Origin: Pristionchus mayeri
Taxonomy: Eukaryota > Nematoda > Chromadorea > Rhabditida > Neodiplogasteridae
Direction of reading: 5' to 3'
DNA length: 64,000 bases
NCBI GenBank assembly: GCA_036245805.1
Contig: BTRK01000003.1
Coordinates: 32,753,215-32,817,214 of the forward strand
The notes below the pieces were generated by a model. It worked only from the letters and a program-made list of their open reading frames with translations. It was not told where the DNA came from and did no database searches. A program made the position numbers and the translations under genes. Positions 11,170 to 22,000 of the stretch are shown one piece after another (the first letter of the stretch is position 1; each line of letters starts with the position of its first letter).

Positions 11170-13062
11170 TCGGCTCGGACAGTTCTCCCCTCTAAAGCGA
11201 GATTTGAGGAGCACATGCGTAATTTGCGACCAAAACGGTCGACCAAAAAAGAATTCGATAGCTTTCCCCGAGACAAATCGAGTGGTTGGTCGACGAACTA
11301 GGTCTGACTCCTCTAAGTAGGTCAAAATTGAAAAAATGAGGTTAAAAAGCCGTTTATACGAAAAATTATAAGTTCGTCGGGCAATATTCATATTTAATGG
11401 TCTCAAATCAGTCCAAAACGCGAAAGCAAACGAAGATTTATACTTTCGTTTAATTGTGCTTCTCATTTGAATTTTTTTGAAGCTCCGGGAGAAATTACGT
11501 TAATTCCTAAGGAAGTTGCGCTATTTACCGTCGAGGAGGTATTGAACTGATACTGTCGGAACGATATATTCGGCTGCCTGTTTTATCGATTTATAGTTTT
11601 TTTATCGCGTGTTCATCGATTATTTTATGCATTTTCTTGCTTTTTCCTAGTCTACGTGAACTGGTCTATCATTGTTCCCGTTTTGGTGTGGTTTCGATGC
11701 GTTCAACACTTATAATTGATTGGACCTGATCCGTTTTTCGCTCCATCTCGCGTAAGTAAGTATTGCTGTGAATATTGATTACTCTTCTTAGCTAACCTTT
11801 ATAACCTTTATGTTTCGCTATCAATTACCTCTGTTCATGCACTCTAACGCGTTGTATACATCCGTGATGCTTTGGTTCGTCCAATTCGTCAGATTTTCCG
11901 TCGCTTTAAGTTATTTTCCTAGTCGTATTTCTTATTTGTACGATTAAATTGGTAGGCATTTATATGGAGATAGTGGTTTCCATGTGCGCATTGTTTCTAA
12001 ATTGTAAAATCCACTTTTTCAGAGCCAGAGCATGGATTGGAAGAAGACGTGAGAGAGGATGGAGTCGTCTCTTCGATCTTCACGAGAGGTGAGACCAGTT
12101 TGGTCACCTCCATTTCCCCTAATTTCCTTCGACCACCCCCCCCCCTTTCCCAGTTAGAGTCCTCCCTAACGATTATTGTTCGACTTGCTCGAAAATCTTC
12201 TCTGATCCACTTGCCCGCCAATTTAAACTTTCTTTGTCAGCCTGCATAGTCATTGCATTTCTTATTGTAGATCGATCTTTTATATCATATTATTCTGAGT
12301 ATATCAGATATTTTTATTCCAAAGTATTCAATAGATTTATTTATGACTAATTATTGTAAATTTGTTTCTTGTTCTCAGAAATTTTATCGTCTGTCGATCA
12401 TTGATCTTTGTTCTTGTGCTCAGCACGAATGTTTCCCTCGTAGGTGCTTTCCTTCGTATTTCGTCTGGTTGTTTTCCGTAGTCTATATTTTCTCCTTCCC
12501 TACCCTCTTCTATCTTTTTATCTATCTCGGCCTTCTCTGACCACTTACAGTATCCATTGCCCCCCTACCGTATCCATACCCTGTTCCCTAGTTTCCATGT
12601 CTTTCTGAGAAGTAAATGGTCTGATGGCACCATTCACTCGCTTTCTTATTTTATTGTGCTAATTTCTGTTGTTTTGCGCGTGAATTGTGGCCCTAATCGA
12701 TAAATGTGATGTTTTTTTACTTGAATGCTCCTACAATACACACAAAAGCATCGGGGGATATCTTAAGCGGAGATTAGAACGGTATTTCACTTATTTGTAT
12801 AGCGAAATCGGCGGAATAATGGAGGGGGTGCGACAAAGGGGAAAGGAGAAGAGAGGAGAGATTGACTCCGCCCACTTTTCCTCTCGTCTCGCCTTTCCCC
12901 CCTCTCCCGTTGTGCTCGTCGCGCGTGCTTCTCGAGCTGTATCTCGCTTCAGAGATGAGATTTCGATCTAATTCCAAAAGGAGGATGTTATTGAGACCCT
13001 ATAGGACTGTTTTAACCAACTTTTGTCCAGATTCCGAAACATCGGCTATCCACGTTGTGGAC
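11170..13062. other. 1.9-kb stretch without recognised gene
   Basis: Lies between two exon blocks of the decayed minus-strand gene. It contains pyrimidine-rich segments (about 12030-12200 and 12830-12920) and T-rich sequence. I see no convincing exon chain, RNA gene or transposon ends; it could be a long intron or independent intergenic DNA. Confidence 0.4.
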
Positions 13063-13571
13063 CCTAACTATAGCGACTAGTTGTTTTCAGTAGATCCTTT
13101 AGGTCTTTCAGAGGGTCAGCTTCCTTGGCCTTTTTCTGAGTGTTCCCCATTTGAAGTACCGTCACATTGCCGCTGAGTTTGCGCTGCATTCCGTTGGTAA
13201 CTTCGGAAATCGTTGGGAAGATATCGTGAAGCTTGCTTCCTTTCGCGGTTAGGTTCTGGAAGTTCTTGATCTCAGCCATCATTTATTCGATAAATTCTTC
13301 TGTGATGGGCGCATTTGCCGAATCTAAAAAACCAGTTTCCACACTTTAGACAACTAATTTAGATCTCTACGTGCCTAGAAAATTATACCTTAAGGATGTG
13401 TTTCGTATTTCGGAAAGATGATTAAATTGCGATGGGTTAAAGTTCTCACGTGTCTGAGCAACGAGATGCAAGAGAAGGGCAGTTGGGAAGAGGGAGAAGA
13501 AGATGACCATCCTTTGATGCTCCATTCCCACACGCTTCAGTGCTTTTATAGGAAACACCACGTAAAAGTAC

Positions 13572-15021
13572 CCATAAGAGATACTTTTTGAGTCGGTGAA
13601 CATATGCTTGGCATTAGAAAAAAATCAAATTCCTCCAAAAAGTGTGCACATGTAGTACTCGGTGAGTACCACTCAGACGTGGCCAACTTAGTGTTCTAGA
13701 TCAAGGGTTCGGGAATGAGATGTACTTTGGTTCAAAAATTTCAATTTTCGAATTTTGCCGTTTCGCGATGGATCTGATCGATTCATATGTCTAAAAATTC
13801 AAAATATTCACTTGAGTGCACCTACCAAGTTGCATCATAATCGGATGAAAACTCGACGTGAAAACATCAATTTTCGATTAATACTATTTTTAGCTATTTC
13901 GGATATGGTGGTATTGACACTTTTTATTGGCTTGATTTGTAGCTCTCTCTGATTACCGTTTACTATAAAATTTTGAGCGAAAAATAAAAATACATGTCTG
14001 GCGAAATTTTCGAAAAACCGAAAAAAGTCAGTTCGTAATAAAGTTTCAGGCTACCGTATCCTGTCATGAGAATACTTTGCAAATCTGCGAACATCGATGA
14101 ATTTTTGAATCATTTTGAAATTGAATGTTTCAGTGAAGGACCTAACTGGCACATAACAGAGAACAACTGAAATCATTCGATAATGTGCTGAAATCGGCCA
14201 GAGGTGTGACACTTGTGTAATGGTGTGTTTTACAAATTGCAGTAATTGATCGCTATCACTTCAAATGTATTGAAATCGTAATTTCGATACAAGTATTGAC
14301 CATAGTTCATGAAAGCTTGTGAGAAAACTACATGGGCAATAGGTTCAGGCAATTTGTAAAATGCACCATTACACAAGTATCACCTCTGGTCGATTTCAGC
14401 ACATTAGCGAATGATTTCAGTTGTTCTCTATTATGTGCCAGTTAGGTTCTTAACTGAAACATTCATATTCCAAATGATTCAAAAATTCATCTATGTTCGC
14501 TGATTTGCGAAGTATTCTCATGACAGGATACGGTAGCCTAAAACTTTATTACGAACTGACTTTTTTCGGTTTTTCGAAAATTTCGCCTGACGTATTTTTA
14601 TTTTTCGCTCAAAATTTTATAGTAAACAGTAATCAGTGAGTGCTACAAGTCAAGCTAATAAAAAGTGTCAATACCACCATATCCGAAATAGCTAAAAATA
14701 GTATTAATCGAAAATTGATGTTTCCACGTCGAGTTTTCATCCGATTATGATGAAACTTGGTAGGTGCACTCAAGTGAATATTATGAATTTTTAGACATAT
14801 GAATCGATCAGATCCATCGCGAAACGGCAAAATTCGAAAATTGAAATTGTTGAACCAAAGTACATCTCATTCCCGAACCCTTGATCTAGAACACTAAGTA
14901 GGCCACGTCTGAGTGGTACTCGCCGAGTACTACATGTGTACACATTTTGGAGGAATTTGATTTTTAGCTAATGCCAAGGGTATCTACAAATATGTTCACT
15001 CACTCAAAAAGTCTCTCATAA
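13572..15021. repeat. 1.45-kb near-palindrome
   Basis: Two arms of about 700 bases are inverted copies of one another with the centre near 14296. For instance, the 66-codon frame at 13755-13952 (+) recurs at 14633-14830 (-) almost unchanged. The arm ends read ATAAGAGATACTTTTTGAG and its imperfect complement. No transposase frame and no clear target duplication were found. It could be a large foldback element or an inverted duplication. Confidence 0.8.
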
Positions 15022-15259
15022 CAATTTGAGCCTGACAAAGGAATTCTTTCAGCTATTGGACAGACGTGTATACTTTATGTGATGATAAAATCAAGATACA
15101 GAAATGGAAAAGTGTTTAAAATTTAAATTCTTGAACCGCTTATCTCGGTTCCACGACTATCAAATGAATAAAAAAAATCTAGGTTAATACATTTACAAAA
15201 TTGCCAATGATTTACGAATACAATAATTCAGCGATATTAAATCGTAGCACATAATTACA

Positions 15260-16544
15260 TTAATAATATTTTGGTAGGCATTTAATTTCTGCGGAAGTCC
15301 TGAGATGTCGGCAAGTCGCGCCGCCATAGTTTTTGTCGCAAACGAATACTGAAATTCCTGAAAAGAGAACATTATTGATTGAACTTTGACATATTCAAAA
15401 GGTAAAGACAAACTAGGGAAAAATCGGATATCCGAGATAAAATTATTATCAACTTTTCGCTCGATAACTCCCGACATTTCCTCATGAGTCCGGGCAAAAA
15501 TAATGTTCGTTGAGTACCTGATGAATGATTATCTTATCATGATGACGAATTATATGACGAATTATAGTTTGCCAAGTACTTAGTTGCCCACGCTGCTTCT
15601 CATGCTTGTCAGGACAATAAGCGCTGACTTTCATGGATTACACGGGTGTGGCCAAGCGCCGCTAGTGTTGGACAATTATGAATGAACTCACTTTGACCCA
15701 AAACTACAATTCGGCTTGTTTTCGTCGGATTCAAACTCGCGAGCCAGAATTCCGTGTCTTCCCAGCTCCTTGTATAGGTGGTCTACAATTCGACCATTTT
15801 GGTCAGTAGTTCATATAAAAAAAATGAAAAAATACTTGCCAATGAGAGCGTTTGCAGGTTTCGCGAATGCAATCAACTCATTTCGGCACCCGCCAATGCC
15901 CAATACTGGAACTCGGAAAGGATTAAACGTGCACATACTGCCTGCCAAATCGAGCAACGCCATTCTGACGCTGAAATTTGAAATTAGTCTGCATATGCTA
16001 CTGCATATAATCGCCAACAACGGGAAAGTAGAAGCCATTAGTCTCGAATGTCAAATACGTTTTTGGAATGATAATGCTCTCATTACTGATTTTGGCTGAA
16101 ACGAGATTGAATTTGGAATTATGTGAAGCACTAGCTCACAAGTTAAATTTCCGAAGTCGTTTTGCAAATCCTCGTAATATCTTTTGAACTGAACACATTT
16201 CTTGTGCAACAACTAACAAATATTCACTCACCTCATTGCCAGACTTATCAAACTCGATGTCGAATGAAACATATGCGAATGAAGGTGGTGGAGAAATGGG
16301 GTACCTAGAGAAAATCAAAACGAGTTGTGAATTTACATTACATGTAAATTTGATAATTTGAAAGCGTAGATCAAGTTCAGTTCGATAAGGACCCATATAA
16401 TATGTGCAACAACAAAACCTAAGAGTATCTACATATATTTAAAAAAAACTAAATGTGGATACAAGTTTCTGAACTATGGCTATATTACCCGTTGGTTGTG
16501 ATCAGAAAGAGAAGATAAGGGACTCTTGCAACAAGCCAGTTCAT
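15260..16544 (-). CDS. secreted Cys-containing protein family, copy B
   Basis: Eight inferred exons on the minus strand: 16489-16544, 16232-16304, 16140-16200, 15999-16095, 15840-15970, 15692-15782, 15414-15517 and 15260-15357. Together they total 711 bases (236 residues plus stop). The N-terminus MNWLVARVPYLLFLITTNG is a signal peptide. Blocks shared with the decayed copy A include SFAYVSFDIEFDKSGNE, NPFRVPVLGIGGC, YKELGRHGIL and a terminal ISVFVCD...TCR...IKC..KYY motif, suggesting disulphide bonding. Two junctions are unusual: 15839-15783 uses a GC donor (GCAAGT), and 15971-15998 would be only 28 bases long and also starts with GC. If that short segment is retained, a TAG truncates the frame. 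I do not recognise the family; it is probably nematode-specific and secreted. Confidence 0.6.
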
Positions 16545-17083
16545 CGATTACTACTGAACAGTAGTAGTGGAATCTAGCATTTATGTAGTTGAATTGAAGT
16601 CTCAACAATGTCTCTGCACTTATAAACTAACTGAACATTTCTATTTCAAATAATCTATCTGCTGACTGCTAGAGTGAAAGTATGAAAGAGAAGAATAGTT
16701 TGTCAGTGGAGTATGTTTCAAACTGAAAACGCTACAGCAGAAAAACTGCTTAGAACGACTCGGTTTACCTGCTTCAAAATTAGTTGAAATAGTGAAAGTA
16801 GGTCATAATTGAAGCCTAAAGGCCAAATTTCAGCCTGCAAGAAGAAATTTGAAGCCATTTTCGGAACCTCGAAACGGAAAGTTTTGAATCTCTGCAGCAA
16901 GCTGATGCATCCGCTGAACAAGATCTGCAGATCGAGGCTGCAGATCGATCCGGAATCGGATTGAGAACGAAAGATTACCCCAAGAACTACCAAAACCTCA
17001 AAAACGACGTTTTCGATTGTACCAAGATATGGGCGTTCCCCCCTCGCTGAAACATAAGTCAATCAATACTATTTTTCCCCGGA
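16545..17083. other. intergenic upstream of copy B
   Basis: Contains the presumed promoter of copy B. A 114-codon minus frame at 16718-17062 has no supporting homology or exon context, so no gene is called. Confidence 0.4.
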
Positions 17084-17366
17084 GTTTCTCCCACATCCTT
17101 CTAGCCCGAGCTGATGACTAGATGATTCGAGCGGGTATCATAGATAGAGAAAAAAATATTTCGTGTCGGATGTTCGATACTTCCCACGTTATTTATCTTC
17201 TTTCAGATTTTATGCTGGAATTTTGATGTTTTGATGTTGTGAATACTGAACGCAGCGCCCATCTTCAGGAGTCTCCGTCTACATCTGTGATGCAGCCTAC
17301 GATGATTCGACATGTAAGCACGTCGATACTTCAAAGGATTTAGCTTGCAAACGGAAGTGTTATTGA
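17084..17366 (+). pseudogene. 3'-end fragment of the secreted Cys family, inverted copy
   Basis: Corresponds to 6731-7012 in opposite orientation: a SHILLARADD block followed by an in-frame stop, then GVSVYICDAAYDDSTCKHVD and a terminal CKRKCY with stop at 17364-17366. The 5' two thirds of the gene are missing, so it is a fragment. It moved with the tRNA at 17620-17691. Confidence 0.65.
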
Positions 17367-17619
17367 TCCCAAAGCCGGTATTGGCTCAGAGTTGAGATAA
17401 AAATCAATGTCACTGGTGCTAACGTTGATTTTCCTAGGTTATACACGAATTTGTGCACATTTTGATACACAAAATGTAAATAGTTGTTGATTCAACAACA
17501 ATTCACTCATCTCCCTCTCGTCCTCCAGAATCTTCTAAAGCATAGCGTGATTTCGTAATATACCTATTTATTTGAGAAGTGATTAGCAATTAGGGAGAAA
17601 TTATGGAGTAGTAGATATC

Positions 17620-17691
17620 AGCAGCGTGGCGCAGTGGAAGCGTGCTGGGCCCATAACCTAGAGGTCGGTGGATCGAAACCACTCGTTGCTA
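17620..17691 (+). tRNA. initiator tRNA-Met (CAU), copy 3
   Basis: A 72-nt copy in the plus orientation. It differs from copy 2 by CCTAG for CCCAG in the anticodon stem (G-U pair) and CGTTGCT for CGCTGCT in the 3' acceptor strand (G-U pair). All arms still pair, but the two weakened pairs make it less certain to be used. It sits in the inverted copy of the 6.3-7.0 kb segment. Confidence 0.82.
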
Positions 17692-18656
17692 TCCCTTTTG
17701 TCATAAATTACAAGCTTCGGAATACAATACTTGCAAATAAGCGTCAACAAACTGCCCGAGTATAATCTTTTATTGATAAAGTCGTTTTTATCAAGATATT
17801 CATAAATCTTGTTACGTTTCAGTGATCTAAAATTGGAAGAAGGTGGTTTTGCCGAAAGGTCGTCCCAACATTTCCTTTATAGAAAATAAACGGACACGGA
17901 AAACAGTCTCACCAATTGAAAATATGAATTAGTGACCATTTCGATTGGTCATGCAATGTAATTCGCACTGTGATTTACTGATGATCATAGTTTATCGGAT
18001 ATCAAACAATCATAAACTATTAGTGAATGAAGTCACTAATATGGGGATATTGCAACAACCCGGCGCACGATTGAAATTGCCTAAATTCGAGAGCGAAAGA
18101 CAATTATTAATTATTATAAATATTATTAAAACTAATACTACTTATAATAATGAAATTATTAATGAAATGCATAACTGAAAGAGCTGAGCAACTGATGGAA
18201 ACGAGCGGAATGTGAAATACAGTAGTAACACGACCCTGAGCGTTATGATCAAACGCCTAAATACGGTGATATTAGAATGGGAGTACGGTAACCGCTACTG
18301 GACAATGATAATGGAGTGAAACGAGTGTGAGATACCTACGTCTGAGTATGAGATGTGTTTAATGCTACGATGTGTGTGATAAAAGAAGAAGAAGTGAGGG
18401 AAATCGAGTCGGATTGTACTCGAAAGCTGCGAAATTTCGAGCCAAAACCAATCTCGTTTCCACTCAACAAAAACAACAAAGTGACTAAGGGTGATCAACA
18501 AACCAGTCAATGGTGCGACTTAACTGTACTCGAAATGGCTATGAATTGCATTTGGTGAAAGAAAACGAAAACTTGTTATGGATCCTATAGGAAAGTTATG
18601 AAAATGGGAAGAAAAAGGGGGGAAATTCAAATCTTAGAAAGCGACATAATCGGAGG
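17692..18656. other. 3' flank of the giant gene, no gene seen
   Basis: AT-rich, with only short frames. Part next to 18656 should be the 3' untranslated region of the minus-strand gene; no AATAAA was found close to the stop. Confidence 0.4.
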
Positions 18657-19018
18657 TCACTTTATGGGAGGCAGTTCGGCCAACTCCGCCCTCTTCTGCA
18701 ACTCCTCGACGTTGACAGAGATAGTGCTTGACTCCTGGAAAGAAGGAATGACGTCAACATCTACATTTGGATATTTCACGTATGTTTCACTAACGACATA
18801 AGTCATGAGTGAATTCTTGTTAATTGATTCCTGCGAGTTTCCCTTACAACACAAAATATAAATACGCAAATTAAATTGTTTTTTGATCTTACCGAGATAG
18901 CTGAGTACTCCCAGACAGATGAGAGTGAGGCAGACGACGAGTCCGACGAGAATCGCCCTGAGGCAAGTGGATCGAGTCTCTTCCTCGGAGGTGAAGACGA
19001 CCGTCTGTTGGGCGGAAC
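18657..19018 (-). other. fbn-1: last exon: transmembrane helix and cytoplasmic tail
   Basis: After [12 protein letters not shown] comes a hydrophobic helix, [20 protein letters not shown], then a basic KIKKQF stop-transfer and a tail of about 75 residues ending [10 protein letters not shown] before TGA 18657-18659. A possible 62-base intron inside (GTAAGATC...CTCGCAG, near 18840-18892) would put a stop right after the helix, so the read-through form is preferred. The tail could contact cytoskeletal linkers, but no motif shows this. Confidence 0.7.
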
Positions 19019-22000
19019 CTGAAATGGATTGGGTCCAGTCTGGTTCCTGGTTCTTGGTTCGTACCAGTGGTGTGGGTCTCTCCCTCCTCAGCAACGGCGA
19101 CAAGGGAAGACATGGCGAGTCGCTGAGAATCGATGACCGCGCGAGAAATTCGAAGATCCTCAGCGGCTTCCTGGAAGGAAATGATAGGTGATCTTTGATC
19201 ATTATCAATCAAGTAAAAAGTAGAGAATTGTTTTGTTTTTCGAGGCAGAGCAGAGCACAGATTCACTAATTCTGAAACCCAGTTATTTCAAATCAATGTG
19301 AAACTCAATCAATTCGGGTTGCATTTTGGTGGAGTAAGCTAAGAGGGAAGATGAAACCCACAGTCTCCTCTTCCGTTTTCTCCTCTCGATTCTCCTCCAT
19401 CGTATGTCTCGCCCTTCTCATGCGGAATCTTCTCCTCACAACTGCTCGTCGAGAACAATCCAACTGAAATCGAGTATTGATTAGCAATCTCGCCCAGCGA
19501 ACTACCCATACTACAGTATCCAATACCCCACCTCGGGACACTCTCCAACGCAGGCACTACAATCGCACTGGAATCGAATCATGGATGAATCGGGCCATTT
19601 GAAGGTCCGGAAGACGGCGGTGGTAGTCGATTTGGAGGTGCGGGACCATTGAGGGAAGAGCTGGTCATCGATGGCACACCCAGCCTTGAATGGGTCACTG
19701 ATTCATGGTTCCTGGTTCCTGGTTCCGGATACTTGTGGTACTCGGGTTCTGATACTCACCTTATCCGTCAGCGAGTATCGTTCTCCTGTTTCGATGTTGA
19801 CTGCGAAGCAATTGCGAGGCAGGATCGAGTATGTCTCTGAATAGGCTAATTCATCATTACTATTCAATCATCTTATAAATTCTTTAAAGTTCTCACCATT
19901 CGGCTGCACAGACAGTTGAAGCGTCAATGATTCTCCTACGATTGCGGAAGAAACGTGCTCATTGTCAGAGTTGGTGACCGACAAATGACAGATCGGGCCT
20001 GAAATATTAAATTTACCAGGTAATCCAGAATGTGCGAGCCAAAAAAGTTGAACGCGTACCAGTAGCCTGGTCAGACAGCGTCTTCGAGGCCTCTGGGTCG
20101 GAGACATTCACATGTGAAGAGACCTGAAATTTTAGAAATTATTCGCGATCATCATTATGACACATGAATAAGCCGAAAGAAGACTCACCTCCTTGATTCC
20201 CAGCGGGTACGTGCATCTCAGATCGTAAGCCTCAGCAGCGGTTGTGATGAACATCGGGTGTCTCTGCACGATTACCGTAGTCGCAAACGTGTCCTGGAAT
20301 ACGGTAATTTTAACAAAAATAATCAATTTTAATATGTGAAGATTGAAAAATAATATCTTTTCTCTATTCTAACCTTGTTCTCGAGCTTGACATTGCAGTG
20401 CTCATAGGGGATCTTGAAAGTGTAGGGGCGTTCGGACTGACGGAGTGATGTGAAAGCCTGCAATATTGTGTTTCAATAATATTCTAAAATAATTATATAT
20501 AGAGTGTCAGTAATATCTTCTCTCTCGTATTTCTGAAGAAAAATAGGAAAAATGCATCTATTGCTAAAGGAATTGTATAAATATGGGTACCTTGGCGCAG
20601 TGCGGGTTCTCTGCTTGTCCCCTCACGAACATTCTTCCCTCGAAGGGATCGGTGTCATTCGAGAGCATTAGAGTCATTCCATCCGTCTCGCAGAGTACTG
20701 TAATCGAGTATTGATTTTCTGAAAGATCAAAGATCACTCACCTCCAAGCTGTCCGACTCTCAGATGTTCGATGCAGACTTCCTTTCCATCTCCCAGATAT
20801 CCCTCGGGGCAGTGACATTCGTAGTCTCCGGGAGTGTTGGAGCACGAGGCCAAATGGTGACACGCCTTGGGCCGGAGACACTCGTTCACGTCTATAAGAA
20901 TGTGCTATGTAAATGAAAACTTAAATAGCTTTGGGTTCAAAATTAGATAATAATAGGGATTCTTTTAGTCGAAAAATAATATCTCACCCTGACACTTCTC
21001 GCCCTTCCGCTCGTATCCGTCTCTGCATACACACGCGCCACCGCGGCATAGTTCAGTGTCCGCGTCACAAGCGTGAGCACAAGCGGACGGCGCGTCACTC
21101 AGACCTTCAGAGTTCTGCGAGAAGGGAAGAGCTGAAACTGATTGATTTAGACAATTTGAATGTGCTTCAATACCTATATAAAGTTATTGTGATTTTACTG
21201 ACATTGGTTTATTTTCGACTTTCTTTATAAACAAAAAATGTTTCTCACCCCTATCACAGCTGAATCCATCTCCGTTGAATCCGTGTCTGCACAGGCAACT
21301 TCCGGATGGGAGACACACTGCGTGAGGAGAGCACACGGTGGGATCGGATCGGCACGAGCGGACGGGGAAGCAGGAGATACCGTCTCCGAGGAAACCTGAT
21401 ACGCCATTTGTAATATTAGATTACGGTGGGGATACTGTATCCTACTGTAGAATACGGTAGTTCCACTTACCGGGTTCACATTTGCATGCTCGACTCTCGC
21501 TGTCACAAGCGGCCTTTGAGTGGCAGATTCCAGGGAAATGCAAGCAATCTCGAGGATCAGGCACGCAGCACATGCCGTTGCCGAAGTAGCCACGCTGGAA
21601 AATCAATAGAGTAGGTCAAAATAGGTAAGATCATGGTAACTCACGTTGCACTCGCACATTCCGCTGGCTCCACAGTGCGCGTTGGTGTCACATTCGGTGC
21701 AGTTAGAAGAGCGTTGGTAGATGGAGACGCACTTGACACCGTCGCCTGAGAGTAGAAAGTTGTTCAATTATTTAATTTTTTGCATGGCACAAATTGTACG
21801 CACCCAAAAAATTATTTTGCAAAACTCTGCTTACCAGTGAATCCTTCCATGCATTGGCACTTTCTGCCAGAGCAGATAGCCTCGGCTCCGCACAGGTTCG
21901 GGTTGTGCACACAGTCCTGAAAAATCGGGTTCGATTGAGTACCAAAGCCTTTTTGGTACCGGAACCCAGTTATGAAATATGGTACTCACCAGTGGATGGG

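Larger units (their letters stand above)
8541..13525 (-). pseudogene. decayed multi-exon secreted protein gene
   Basis: A chain of minus-strand exon-like blocks runs from a signal-peptide exon (13389-13525, MVIFFSLFPTALLLHLVAQT) through a helical block (13083-13323, EIKNFQNLTAKGSKLHDIFP). Further blocks lie at about 11022-11152, 10858-10923, 10160-10330, 9970-10108, 9757-9935, 9585-9703, 9337-9457 and 9129-9256, with a terminal block ending at TAG 8541-8543. Several junctions fit in phase (9585-9703 to 9337-9457 to 9129-9256). Others are broken: the first junction is out of phase, a TAA stands before MMAEIKNF, a frameshift separates the 11.0-kb and 10.9-kb blocks, and stops follow ESCAYFTH. 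A short helical N-domain behind a signal peptide recalls nematode WSN-type secreted proteins, but I cannot confirm that. Two foldback elements lie inside the gene. Confidence 0.45.
6341..17691. repeat. inverted segmental copy: 6341-7012 versus 17084-17691
   Basis: The left segment (tRNA-iMet, then the 3' end of copy A) reappears at the right in opposite orientation (3' fragment, then tRNA-iMet). The two arms enclose copies A and B of the secreted family. Confidence 0.7.

Noticed and set aside
13755..14830. Mirror-image 65-codon frames
   Set aside because: They lie in the arms of the large palindrome; the mirrored sequence explains their similarity and there is no other coding support.
16718..17062. 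114-codon minus-strand frame
   Set aside because: No exon partners, signal peptide or similarity to other blocks in the window.
18840..18892. Intron in the last exon of the giant gene
   Set aside because: The GT...AG pair is 62 bases, would shift the frame and stop right after the membrane helix; the read-through frame keeps a plausible tail.
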